From: Pedobacter schmidteae
GTDB lineage: Bacteria > Bacteroidota > Bacteroidia > Sphingobacteriales > Sphingobacteriaceae
NCBI GenBank assembly: GCA_945901155.1
Contig: CAMDKO010000001.1
Span: 1-64,000 of the forward strand
DNA length: 64,000 bases
Direction of reading: 5' to 3'
The notes beneath the pieces are model-generated. The model saw only the letters and a list, made by a program, of their open reading frames with translations. It was not told where the DNA came from and searched no databases. This document shows positions 46,020-53,652 of this stretch, piece by piece; within the stretch, counting starts at the first letter, position 1, and each line of letters begins with the position of its first letter. The translations under genes were made by a program, and so were the position numbers.

Positions 46020-47077
46020 TATTTTGGATTTTTGGATGGTTTTACCCGGGCTATCCAGGCATCTTTATTTATTTTTTTGTGTATTCTGGTTAATTCTTTT
46101 TCAGCTGATTCTTCATCTAAGAACGTACCGATACTGATTTTTAGCATTTTTCCAGGCATATTTTCAACAATCTTTGCCTGGATTCCTTTTGAGCTAATTT
46201 GTTTAATGTATACGTCGGCTTCAGTTTTTATTGAAAACGCAGCTACAATGATCTCATAATTAACAACTTCGCTTGTAGGAAATAGAGTATCAGGTTCATT
46301 AGTCGCTGTTATTGCTGTATCCGTTAGTTGCTGTAGACTATCTGATACTATTGATGCACTATCAACAGCATTTTTTAGGTTGTCTGATCTTATTTTTGTT
46401 GAATCAATTAATTCAGGTGTTAACTGCTCAACTGTATTCATAGAAGAAAACATGCCGGCACTTTTATTTTTAATGAAATTATTGAAATCAGAATTGAAAT
46501 AAAACAATCCAAAAACTGTAATTAAAAACGTAAAAAAACTGATAAATAGGATAATCCAGGTTCGTGTCTTCTTGATTTCTTCAAATTCTTCTTCTTTTTC
46601 TTCTTCTTCTACTAGATCTTCATTAACATTATTTACTGGCATTTCTTCATTTACTGCAAGAAGTACTTCTGTTTTTAATTCAGTAACAGGGTTTAACCCA
46701 AAAAAAATATCAGTAGCTCCTAAACTAAGGGATGGTCTTAACTTAAGTTTTCCATGTTCCTTATAGAGCACACCTATATGTCGTACTTCTGCCGATTCGG
46801 AGCTATTAAATTGTTCTAATATGCTTTCTGAGAATTTTTTAATGAGTTCCTCTACTGAAGAGAAACTTAGTTTTTTTTCAACACTAATAAATTGAATTAG
46901 ACTTAAATCGCTGGTTTCGCTCTCCTTGAAAAATATTTGGTAGGAAGGGGGATATAATTCATTACTAGAGCTATTAAATGAACCAGCAAGTCTGATTTTC
47001 ATAAAAGTGCCTAATCCAGCAACGTTTATTTCATCCTGTTCAAGTAATAATTCTCCAATGTAAAAACCTATATCCAT
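46019..47077 (-). CDS. HU-like (CCDC81 type) and SPOR-domain transmembrane protein
   Basis: Bitopic inner-membrane protein of 352 aa. Residues 1 to about 125 look like the prokaryotic HU-CCDC81 domain pair (MDIGFYIGELLLEQDEINVAGLGTFM, then GVLYKEHGKLKLRPSLSLG). An acidic stretch (EDLVEEEEKEEEFEE, about 154-168) precedes one helix (about 173-194, TWIILFISFFTFLITVFGLFYF). The C-terminal part (YEIIVAAFSIKTEADVYIKQIS...ISIGTFLDEESAEKEL, about 274-347) is a SPOR domain, which binds peptidoglycan stripped of peptides, typically at division sites. So the HU-like part is probably cytosolic and SPOR periplasmic. Its stop overlaps the exbB start by one base; it belongs to the ExbBD locus. Confidence 0.8.
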   Translation of the reverse strand: MDIGFYIGELLLEQDEINVAGLGTFMKIRLAGSFNSSSNELYPPSYQIFFKESETSDLSLIQFISVEKKLSFSSVEELIKKFSESILEQFNSSESAEVRHIGVLYKEHGKLKLRPSLSLGATDIFFGLNPVTELKTEVLLAVNEEMPVNNVNEDLVEEEEKEEEFEEIKKTRTWIILFISFFTFLITVFGLFYFNSDFNNFIKNKSAGMFSSMNTVEQLTPELIDSTKIRSDNLKNAVDSASIVSDSLQQLTDTAITATNEPDTLFPTSEVVNYEIIVAAFSIKTEADVYIKQISSKGIQAKIVENMPGKMLKISIGTFLDEESAEKELTRIHKKINKDAWIARVKPSKNPK

Positions 47078-47123
47078 TATATGGCTAATTTAAATTTAAA
47101 TTATCAAGCTGCCAAACTAAGCC

Positions 47124-48797
47124 TCAAAATGAATAGTTCGCTCCGCCTAGTAAGGTGAGTCCCATTTTAGGATAATATAAATATCTTTGATAAGGCTGTC
47201 CAGTTAAATTATTAGCTCTTAAATAAACTCCAATTTTATTGTGTACCTTATATTCTGCACCTACACTAAGATCAATAAACCCCTTTAGAGTACTTGAAGA
47301 AAATCCGCTTCCAGCTGTAGTATTAACCCTTGCGAAAGTTTCACCTTGGAAAAGAAGTTCGGTATCTAGAAAAAGTTTTTGATTAACCTGAGCTCTGGCA
47401 TTAGAGATTAGTCTCACAGTTGGTTTGAACCAAGCATGAGTTTGATTAGCCAGATCATATTTAAATATCTGTGCTTTACCGCCAATACTAAATACATCAG
47501 AAGCTTTTACATTTAATTCACCTTCAAGACCGAATATAGTGCTCGTGCCATTATCATAGATCACATCAAAGCGATTAACTATAGTTTGATTGTTCACCAA
47601 TAGCTGCATGTCATCAATGTTCTTGTAATAGCCCATGATTTTGTATCCAAATTCTGCGCCTACATTTCCTTTAACTCCCGCTTGTACATTGATACTCTCT
47701 AATGAGTTTTTAATTGCCAGATTTTTATTCAAAAATGGATTTTCTAGAGCCAGATCTCTTAATGAGGTTTTTAATACATCTCCATTAAGCCCTGCAAATA
47801 CAATTGCATATTCAGGAATTAAAGGAATTTCTGCAGATACGGATGGGAAAATATTTAAGCGGCTGTTTGCACCAAATTCCTGTACAATATTTGCACCCAG
47901 TATTAAATCATAGCCTTTACCTTTTAAATTTACATAAGGGTTTGCTCTTAATATATTGTTTCCCAGATTATAGGTTGCGTCTTTTGTTGATGTGAAATCT
48001 GCCGATGTATTCACTCCGACATTAAAAAGACTGATTTCCTTATTAAAATATCCTTTCAAAAGGATTGAGCTTTCTCGTGCATCTTCAATATTACTGAACT
48101 GGTAAGCATTTATACTCGCGACATAATTAAAAGTGGAGGACTGAGAATAATTGTTCATTATTTCTGCCTCAGCAGCAATAGTACTAAATCCTTGTTTACT
48201 CTTATCGATAGATGCGTTTGATGAAGGAACAAATCCATAGAAAAAAGTTGATCGGCGGTCATAGCTTAAATTTCCTGAAATACTATATGAATCTGCTACT
48301 GACTTTCCAAAAATGCCAAGTTCCTGATTTGAAAATTCCTGTTTTTCTAAATTGCCTTGCTGAGAAAGGTGCTTAAAATAAGCTCCTGTTTGTAATGCTG
48401 CATCACGGCCTGAATTAAAATAAGCTTCAGCCTGTGCAGTATTGAAATTTCCGGCACCCACTTTAATATAATTATTGGAAAGTATGGATAAACGTTCATC
48501 TGCCATTTTCTGGGCCTGAAGTTCTTTGATATTCGAATTCAGATTAAGTTTTTTATCAATTACACTATAACTTAAAACTGGTTTAAAAGCCTTGGCGCTA
48601 TTCATGTCAGGATTCCTGCGAATCTTAACAGCATCCGCCAAAACTGGCTTATATGGCCTTATAACTTCTATTTCTTCAGTAATATTTGCAGATTGTGTAC
48701 CGGTGGTATTTTCGTTTTTTTTATCCTGTGACTGAGCTGTAACAGATAAAAAAAACAAACTAACTATCAGCGTATATTTAAAAGTCGGAATATTCAT
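47124..48797 (-). CDS. Plugless TonB-dependent-receptor-like outer-membrane barrel
   Basis: Predicted outer-membrane beta barrel, 557 aa. Signal peptide MNIPTFKYTLIVSLFFLSVTAQSQ; then a short Lys/Asn-rich linker, ITEEIEVIRPYKPVLADAVKI, and from about residue 100 repeated amphipathic strands ending GLTLLGGANYSF. C-terminal NLTGQPYQRYLYYPKMGLTLLGG resembles TonB-dependent receptor ends. No plug motifs are seen and the protein is 150-400 aa shorter than normal receptors. The EEIEVIRP segment looks like a TonB box placed directly before the barrel (inference). It is 6 nt downstream of the TPR gene and 46 nt upstream of the SPOR gene, so it is part of the same locus. Confidence 0.72.
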   Translation of the reverse strand: MNIPTFKYTLIVSLFFLSVTAQSQDKKNENTTGTQSANITEEIEVIRPYKPVLADAVKIRRNPDMNSAKAFKPVLSYSVIDKKLNLNSNIKELQAQKMADERLSILSNNYIKVGAGNFNTAQAEAYFNSGRDAALQTGAYFKHLSQQGNLEKQEFSNQELGIFGKSVADSYSISGNLSYDRRSTFFYGFVPSSNASIDKSKQGFSTIAAEAEIMNNYSQSSTFNYVASINAYQFSNIEDARESSILLKGYFNKEISLFNVGVNTSADFTSTKDATYNLGNNILRANPYVNLKGKGYDLILGANIVQEFGANSRLNIFPSVSAEIPLIPEYAIVFAGLNGDVLKTSLRDLALENPFLNKNLAIKNSLESINVQAGVKGNVGAEFGYKIMGYYKNIDDMQLLVNNQTIVNRFDVIYDNGTSTIFGLEGELNVKASDVFSIGGKAQIFKYDLANQTHAWFKPTVRLISNARAQVNQKLFLDTELLFQGETFARVNTTAGSGFSSSTLKGFIDLSVGAEYKVHNKIGVYLRANNLTGQPYQRYLYYPKMGLTLLGGANYSF

Positions 48798-48803
48798 TAT
48801 CTA

Positions 48804-51800
48804 TTATTTTTTTTTCAGTTTTTCTAATTTTTCTTTGGCCAGCGTAAGGATGTCATCATCTTTATTCTCGTAATTTTCAATAATACTCTGGAGCGTACTT
48901 TTTGCCTGGAAAGCGTCTTTTAAGCCAATGTAGTTGTCGGCAATCAGAATATAAGTTTTTGCAACCCAATAATCATGAGAAGGCATTTTATTAGTTAGAT
49001 CAAATGCTGAAGAAAGAGAGGTTTTGTATTCACCTCTCAGATATAAAATATTAGCCATATTATATTTCGCTTCGGCACCTGTTACGGTTTGTGTTTTTTC
49101 TGCAACTTCAGTGAAGTATTTAACTGCTTGAATAGTATCTCCAATGATCAGATTAGCTTTTCCTGAATAAAGTCCTGCTCTGAACAGGTCTTCTTCTGAA
49201 GATTTATTAGACTCTTTTATGAATTTTACATATTGAAGTGTTTCATCCGGTAAATTCATACTGGAATAAGCCTCCATTAAATTATTCACAGCAAAACTAT
49301 AATTAGCTTTATATTCAGAGGTTAGTTCAAGTTTTTTTAGATGGACAATCGCCTCGTTATATTTCTTTTGAGCAAGGTAGATCTTTGCAATGCTGATCAG
49401 AGCACGTTCTGTATAATCACTGGTCCAGTCATTAAGAATAAACTCATAATCCGGAATCGCTTCATTAGGCCTTTTAAGTTTAACTAGACTTTCAGCCCTG
49501 ATAAAACGGGCATGTTTGTCATGTACAGCTTTCGGAAATTTATCAAAGTAAGCATTCACAGACTCAAATGTTCCCTGATAGTCAGCTGTAAGAAAACGAT
49601 TGTTTGCTGCCTGAAAAGTGATATTATCCTGCTCATAAGTACTTAGGTTTCCAATACTTGTCGTATTCGCATAATCCAGAAAACCGGTGGCATCCGATTT
49701 TTGTAGGTAGATATTTTTGATGGATTCCAATGCCAGTTTTGCTTCGTCAGTAGTAGTGTATTCACTAACTACACGCTTAAATGTAACTATTGCTGCTTCT
49801 TCCTGATCCTGGTTAAGTTCTACCAGACCGATCGTAATTAATGCACGTGGTACATAGCTACTTCTTGGATATTTTTGAATGAGTGCACTTAAATCTGTTT
49901 TTGCAATTTCAAAATCACCCTTAATAAAATAAGTATAAGGGATCTCGAAACTTGCATCATCCGAATAGTTTGATTTTGGAAATTGTCGTAATAAGGATTG
50001 ATGAGTTGCAATTTTTGAGTCATTCTGCCCCTGCAAGCCTTGTATCATTCCTCTTTGAAATAATGCATAATCTTCACTTGAGGTTTTTGATGCGATTATT
50101 CGGTTATAGTAGACTAGTGCTTCCTCATAATTTTTTAAAACGAAATATGAATCTGCCAATCGAAGTATAGCATCATTGATGGTATTCGGGTCTTTTTCAT
50201 TGCCACGAAGAAAACGCGTGAAGTATGTAGCAGCTTTTCTATAACTCTCATGTTCAAAGGCAGCGTAGGCTAATGCATAATGAGCAAAATTATATACTTC
50301 AGTTTTACGTGAAGCCGGAAGAGCCATGAACTTTTCAAAATTATCTACCGATTCTCCAAATTTTCTAACCTCATACATCGCTTCTGACAGCCAATAAGTT
50401 GACAGTGAATGAATTTCATCGTCTTCAACATATTTATTGGATCGCATAAACATAGAAATGCCATTCTGGAAAGCGCGTTCATTATAATATTCTAGGCCTC
50501 TATAAAAAGTAACCTTTTGATAGACCGCGTTAGCTTCACGATTTCTATTTGGAATACTTTCAAGGATATCGATTGCGTCTTTATAGTTTTTTGTAGTCAG
50601 CAATATCTCTCCTAATAAAGTTTTTGCTGAATCCAATTTTATTGAGTTTGGATAGGTTTTTATGAATTGTTGAGTAGCATCTAGCGCTACCTGATGGAAT
50701 TCAAGTTCATAAGATAGTTTAGCGTAATTAAAAAGACCTTCTTCTTGTAATTGTTTATCGAATGTTAATTTAGAAGCTTTAAAAAATGCACTTCTGGCTG
50801 CTTGTTTAGTATTAGTTTTCAGAAATGATTCACCTAAAGCAATCATTCCACTCTGGAAATATTCATCTGCAATTTCAAGCTTTTCAAGTTCCAAAATAGC
50901 TTTTTTGTAATCTTTTAGCTTAAATGCAGTATACCCGATCTGATAATTATCCTGATTATTCTGTGTTTTCCCCTGATCTTTTTGCTGAAAATTCTGAAAA
51001 TATGTTCCTGCATTGGTATAATCTGATTTTGCAAAGTAGGATGCTCCAACAATTCGAAACATTTCTGTTTCATAAAGTTGTTTTGTTGACTTAAGGATAG
51101 GAATGGCATAACTTAACACATCATCATATCGATTATCCAGGAAATATAGTGCAGAAATATAATATGGATAACTATTTTCATACAAGCCTGATCCTTTCAA
51201 TCTCTCGAATTCTATCAGTGCTTTTTTATAGTCCTTTTGAAGGTAGTTGATATAAGCAAAATAATAAATAGATTGTTCAGCATATATGCTTTTTTGATCT
51301 TTCAGCTCAGCGAAGAGGGCTTTTGCCTGATTGTATTCTTTTATTTCAAAATAGGAGTAGGCTAGTTTATATCGATATTCATACGATTCTTTGCCAGATA
51401 AACTAGTTCCTTCTAATTTTTTCAACCATTCGATCACCTTTGGATAATTCTTCAGAGCAAAGTAGGAGCGTCCAACCTGATAAAATGCAAGCTTGGTAAA
51501 GTTGTTTGCAGGATTGGCACTAATAAAGCTTTGAAATAAGGATTCCGCATCGCTATTCCCAAGTTCTAATGCACATAATGCGATATAATATCTAGTATTT
51601 TCTTTCAAAAGGCTGATCTCAGGATTGATTTCTGCTTTTACGTTTGATTTTTGATCATTCTTTAGAACGCGGTTAAATTGATTGGCGGCCGCCGCATATT
51701 TCCCTTTTTCCAGCAATTCAATTCCGCTTTTATAATCCTGGTTCAAATTAAACCATGCCGAGTTTTGAGCCAGCGCAGGAATTGTAAGAAATGCAAGAAT

Positions 51801-51839
51801 TAATGTGAAGATTGAGTAATTTCTGAACATATTAAGCAA
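48804..51839 (-). CDS. Large periplasmic tetratricopeptide-repeat protein
   Basis: Secreted protein of 1011 aa made almost entirely of TPR units. Signal peptide MLNMFRNYSIFTLILAFLTIPALAQ. Many repeats with the pattern YxxAxxxFxxL/F...P can be read, e.g. GKYAAAANQFNRVLKN, KDYKKALIEFERLKGSG, ESYRKAATYFTRFLRGN, GDFEIAKTDLSALIQKYPRSSYVPRALITIG, KKYNEAIVHLKKLE; at least 20 units overall. The spacing resembles CpoB/YbgF and BamD-type TPRs rather than eukaryotic-type. It has no enzyme domain, so it is a scaffold or adaptor. It is the promoter-proximal gene of the ExbBD envelope locus. The 152 nt upstream have no exact TAnnTTTG element. Confidence 0.85.
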   Translation of the reverse strand: MLNMFRNYSIFTLILAFLTIPALAQNSAWFNLNQDYKSGIELLEKGKYAAAANQFNRVLKNDQKSNVKAEINPEISLLKENTRYYIALCALELGNSDAESLFQSFISANPANNFTKLAFYQVGRSYFALKNYPKVIEWLKKLEGTSLSGKESYEYRYKLAYSYFEIKEYNQAKALFAELKDQKSIYAEQSIYYFAYINYLQKDYKKALIEFERLKGSGLYENSYPYYISALYFLDNRYDDVLSYAIPILKSTKQLYETEMFRIVGASYFAKSDYTNAGTYFQNFQQKDQGKTQNNQDNYQIGYTAFKLKDYKKAILELEKLEIADEYFQSGMIALGESFLKTNTKQAARSAFFKASKLTFDKQLQEEGLFNYAKLSYELEFHQVALDATQQFIKTYPNSIKLDSAKTLLGEILLTTKNYKDAIDILESIPNRNREANAVYQKVTFYRGLEYYNERAFQNGISMFMRSNKYVEDDEIHSLSTYWLSEAMYEVRKFGESVDNFEKFMALPASRKTEVYNFAHYALAYAAFEHESYRKAATYFTRFLRGNEKDPNTINDAILRLADSYFVLKNYEEALVYYNRIIASKTSSEDYALFQRGMIQGLQGQNDSKIATHQSLLRQFPKSNYSDDASFEIPYTYFIKGDFEIAKTDLSALIQKYPRSSYVPRALITIGLVELNQDQEEAAIVTFKRVVSEYTTTDEAKLALESIKNIYLQKSDATGFLDYANTTSIGNLSTYEQDNITFQAANNRFLTADYQGTFESVNAYFDKFPKAVHDKHARFIRAESLVKLKRPNEAIPDYEFILNDWTSDYTERALISIAKIYLAQKKYNEAIVHLKKLELTSEYKANYSFAVNNLMEAYSSMNLPDETLQYVKFIKESNKSSEEDLFRAGLYSGKANLIIGDTIQAVKYFTEVAEKTQTVTGAEAKYNMANILYLRGEYKTSLSSAFDLTNKMPSHDYWVAKTYILIADNYIGLKDAFQAKSTLQSIIENYENKDDDILTLAKEKLEKLKKK

Positions 51840-51991
51840 TATAATAAGTGCTAATTTAATCTAAACCGTCTCAGACTTTTACATTAGTAATTAACATGTG
51901 TTGAAAACAGAATTTTAATGAATTTTTGTCAATGATGTTATTTCAATGATGTTATTTTTAAAATAAAACTATTTACATCAAACTGATCCTA

Positions 51992-52930
51992 TTACTTGCG
52001 TTGATTTGCTAGAAGGTATAGAACTGCCATTCTGATTGCAACACCATTTTCTACTTGATCTAAGATGATGGATTGTTTGCTATCAGCCACATCGCTAGTG
52101 ATCTCCACGCCTCGATTTATTGGACCTGGGTGCATCACTGTTATTTCCTTATCAAGCGAGTTAAGTATTTGTTTGTTAAGTCCATACATCATTGAGTACT
52201 CTCTCAATGATGGAAAATATTTAATATCCTGTCGCTCCAGTTGAATGCGTAGCATATTGGCAACATCACACCAGTTGAGCGCTTTAAGGAGGTCATGTTC
52301 GATTTTTACACCAAGTGCGCCAATATACTTAGGGATAAGTGTGCTTGGTCCGCAAACCATTACTTCTGCGCCTAATTTTTGAAGACAAAGTATATTAGAA
52401 AGGGCTACCCTTGAATGAAGTACATCGCCAATTATTGCAATTTTTTTTCCGCTAACCTCACCGTATTTTTCTCGGATTGAAAAAGCATCTAGAAGAGCCT
52501 GGGTTGGATGTTCATGTGCTCCATCTCCAGCATTTACTATTTGAGCATTAACATGTTTGCTTAGAAAGATGCCTGCCCCTGGATAAGGGTGCCTCATAAC
52601 TACCATATCTACTTTCATAGAAAGGATGTTGTTCACTGTATCAATCAATGTTTCGCCTTTACTTACAGATGATGATGAGGCTGCAAAATTTACTGTGTCT
52701 GCAGACAATCTTTTCTGTGCAAGTTCAAATGATAAACGTGTTCGGGTAGAGTTTTCAAAGAATATATTAGCGATGGTTACATCTCTCAGAGAAGGGACTT
52801 TCTTAATTGGCCTATTAAGTACATCTTTAAAAGTATCAGCAGTCTCAAAAATCAATTCGATATCTCTACTTGTGAGATCTTTTATTCCCAGCAGGTGTTT
52901 AGTACTTAATGTAAGAATTTGTTCTGCCAT
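51992..52930 (-). CDS. pyrB: Aspartate carbamoyltransferase catalytic subunit
   Basis: Cytosolic enzyme of pyrimidine synthesis joining carbamoyl phosphate and aspartate, 312 aa. Carbamoyl phosphate loop FFENSTRTRLSFELA; AAFSSSSVSKGETLIDT-type second loop appears as AASSSSVSKGETLIDTVNN; DGAHEHPTQALLDAFSI and MHPGPINRGVEI complete the active site. No pyrI regulatory subunit follows, so it is probably the unregulated type. It overlaps the stop of pyrR by one base. Confidence 0.97.
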   Translation of the reverse strand: MAEQILTLSTKHLLGIKDLTSRDIELIFETADTFKDVLNRPIKKVPSLRDVTIANIFFENSTRTRLSFELAQKRLSADTVNFAASSSSVSKGETLIDTVNNILSMKVDMVVMRHPYPGAGIFLSKHVNAQIVNAGDGAHEHPTQALLDAFSIREKYGEVSGKKIAIIGDVLHSRVALSNILCLQKLGAEVMVCGPSTLIPKYIGALGVKIEHDLLKALNWCDVANMLRIQLERQDIKYFPSLREYSMMYGLNKQILNSLDKEITVMHPGPINRGVEITSDVADSKQSIILDQVENGVAIRMAVLYLLANQRK

Positions 52931-53472
52931 TATTTTTCTGATAGTAAGATTACTTTGTCTTCATGATCAGTTTCTTTCCAATTCACGATTACCTTTTGTG
53001 AATCTATCGTATCTACCTTGATTCCTATATAATCAGCTTCAATAGGTAGATGTCTTGAAAATCGCCTATCCACCAGGGTGAGTAATTCAACTTTTTCTGG
53101 CCTGCCAAATGACTGCAGGGCATCCATAGCTGCACGTATGGTTCTGCCAGTCCATAAAACATCATCTACCAGAATAACCTTTTTTCCTTCAATTATGAAA
53201 TCTATGTCGGTAATGCTTGGAATTAATAATCCATCTTTGCGACGAAAATCATCCCTGAAAAAAGTAATATCGAGGTTCCCGTTTTCAATTTTAACGTTTG
53301 GTAAGATTTTTTTCAACTCTTCGATGATTCGATTTGCAAGAAATACTCCGCGAGGCTGAATACCGATGATTACTGAATTATGGAAGTTGTCGTGATTTTC
53401 TATTAACTGATGGCAAAGACGCTGAATGGTGATCTGGAATTTTTGACCGTCTAGCAGAGTTAATGTTTGCAT
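52930..53472 (-). CDS. pyrR: PyrR-type phosphoribosyltransferase
   Basis: PyrR-family protein, 180 aa, with the PRPP site KVILVDDVLWTGRTIRAAMDAL. In Firmicutes PyrR is an RNA-binding attenuator with minor uracil phosphoribosyltransferase activity. The 17-nt gap between promoter and start has no room for a classical PyrR attenuator, and I see no PyrR-binding hairpin in front of pyrB (which overlaps pyrR), so its role here may be enzymatic or regulation at another site. Transcribed with pyrB. Confidence 0.93.
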   Translation of the reverse strand: MQTLTLLDGQKFQITIQRLCHQLIENHDNFHNSVIIGIQPRGVFLANRIIEELKKILPNVKIENGNLDITFFRDDFRRKDGLLIPSITDIDFIIEGKKVILVDDVLWTGRTIRAAMDALQSFGRPEKVELLTLVDRRFSRHLPIEADYIGIKVDTIDSQKVIVNWKETDHEDKVILLSEK

Positions 53473-53489
53473 CAGTGGTATAATTTGAG

Positions 53490-53497
53490 CAAAAGTA
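53490..53497 (-). promoter_or_regulatory. -7 promoter element of pyrR-pyrB
   Basis: Minus strand TACTTTTG, exact TAnnTTTG, 17 nt before the pyrR ATG; same octamer and spacing as before the PurF-type gene at 24996. Confidence 0.55.
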
Positions 53498-53594
53498 TAA
53501 AAAATTATTATACCCTTGTTCAGAATTCTTTAATTTAATAGCAAAGATTAAATTATTACTATTTGATTTTAAATTCATTTCCAATATTCTAATT

Positions 53595-53628
53595 AATAAA
53601 AAAAAGCCCTGATGTAAATCAGGGCTTT
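53595..53628 (-). terminator. Terminator of rpsA
   Basis: AAAGCCCTGAT, loop GTAA, ATCAGGGCTTT: perfect 11-bp stem followed on the minus strand by a run of T, about 25 nt after the rpsA stop. Confidence 0.9.
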
Positions 53629-53652
53629 AATAATATGATAAAGATTTAAAGC

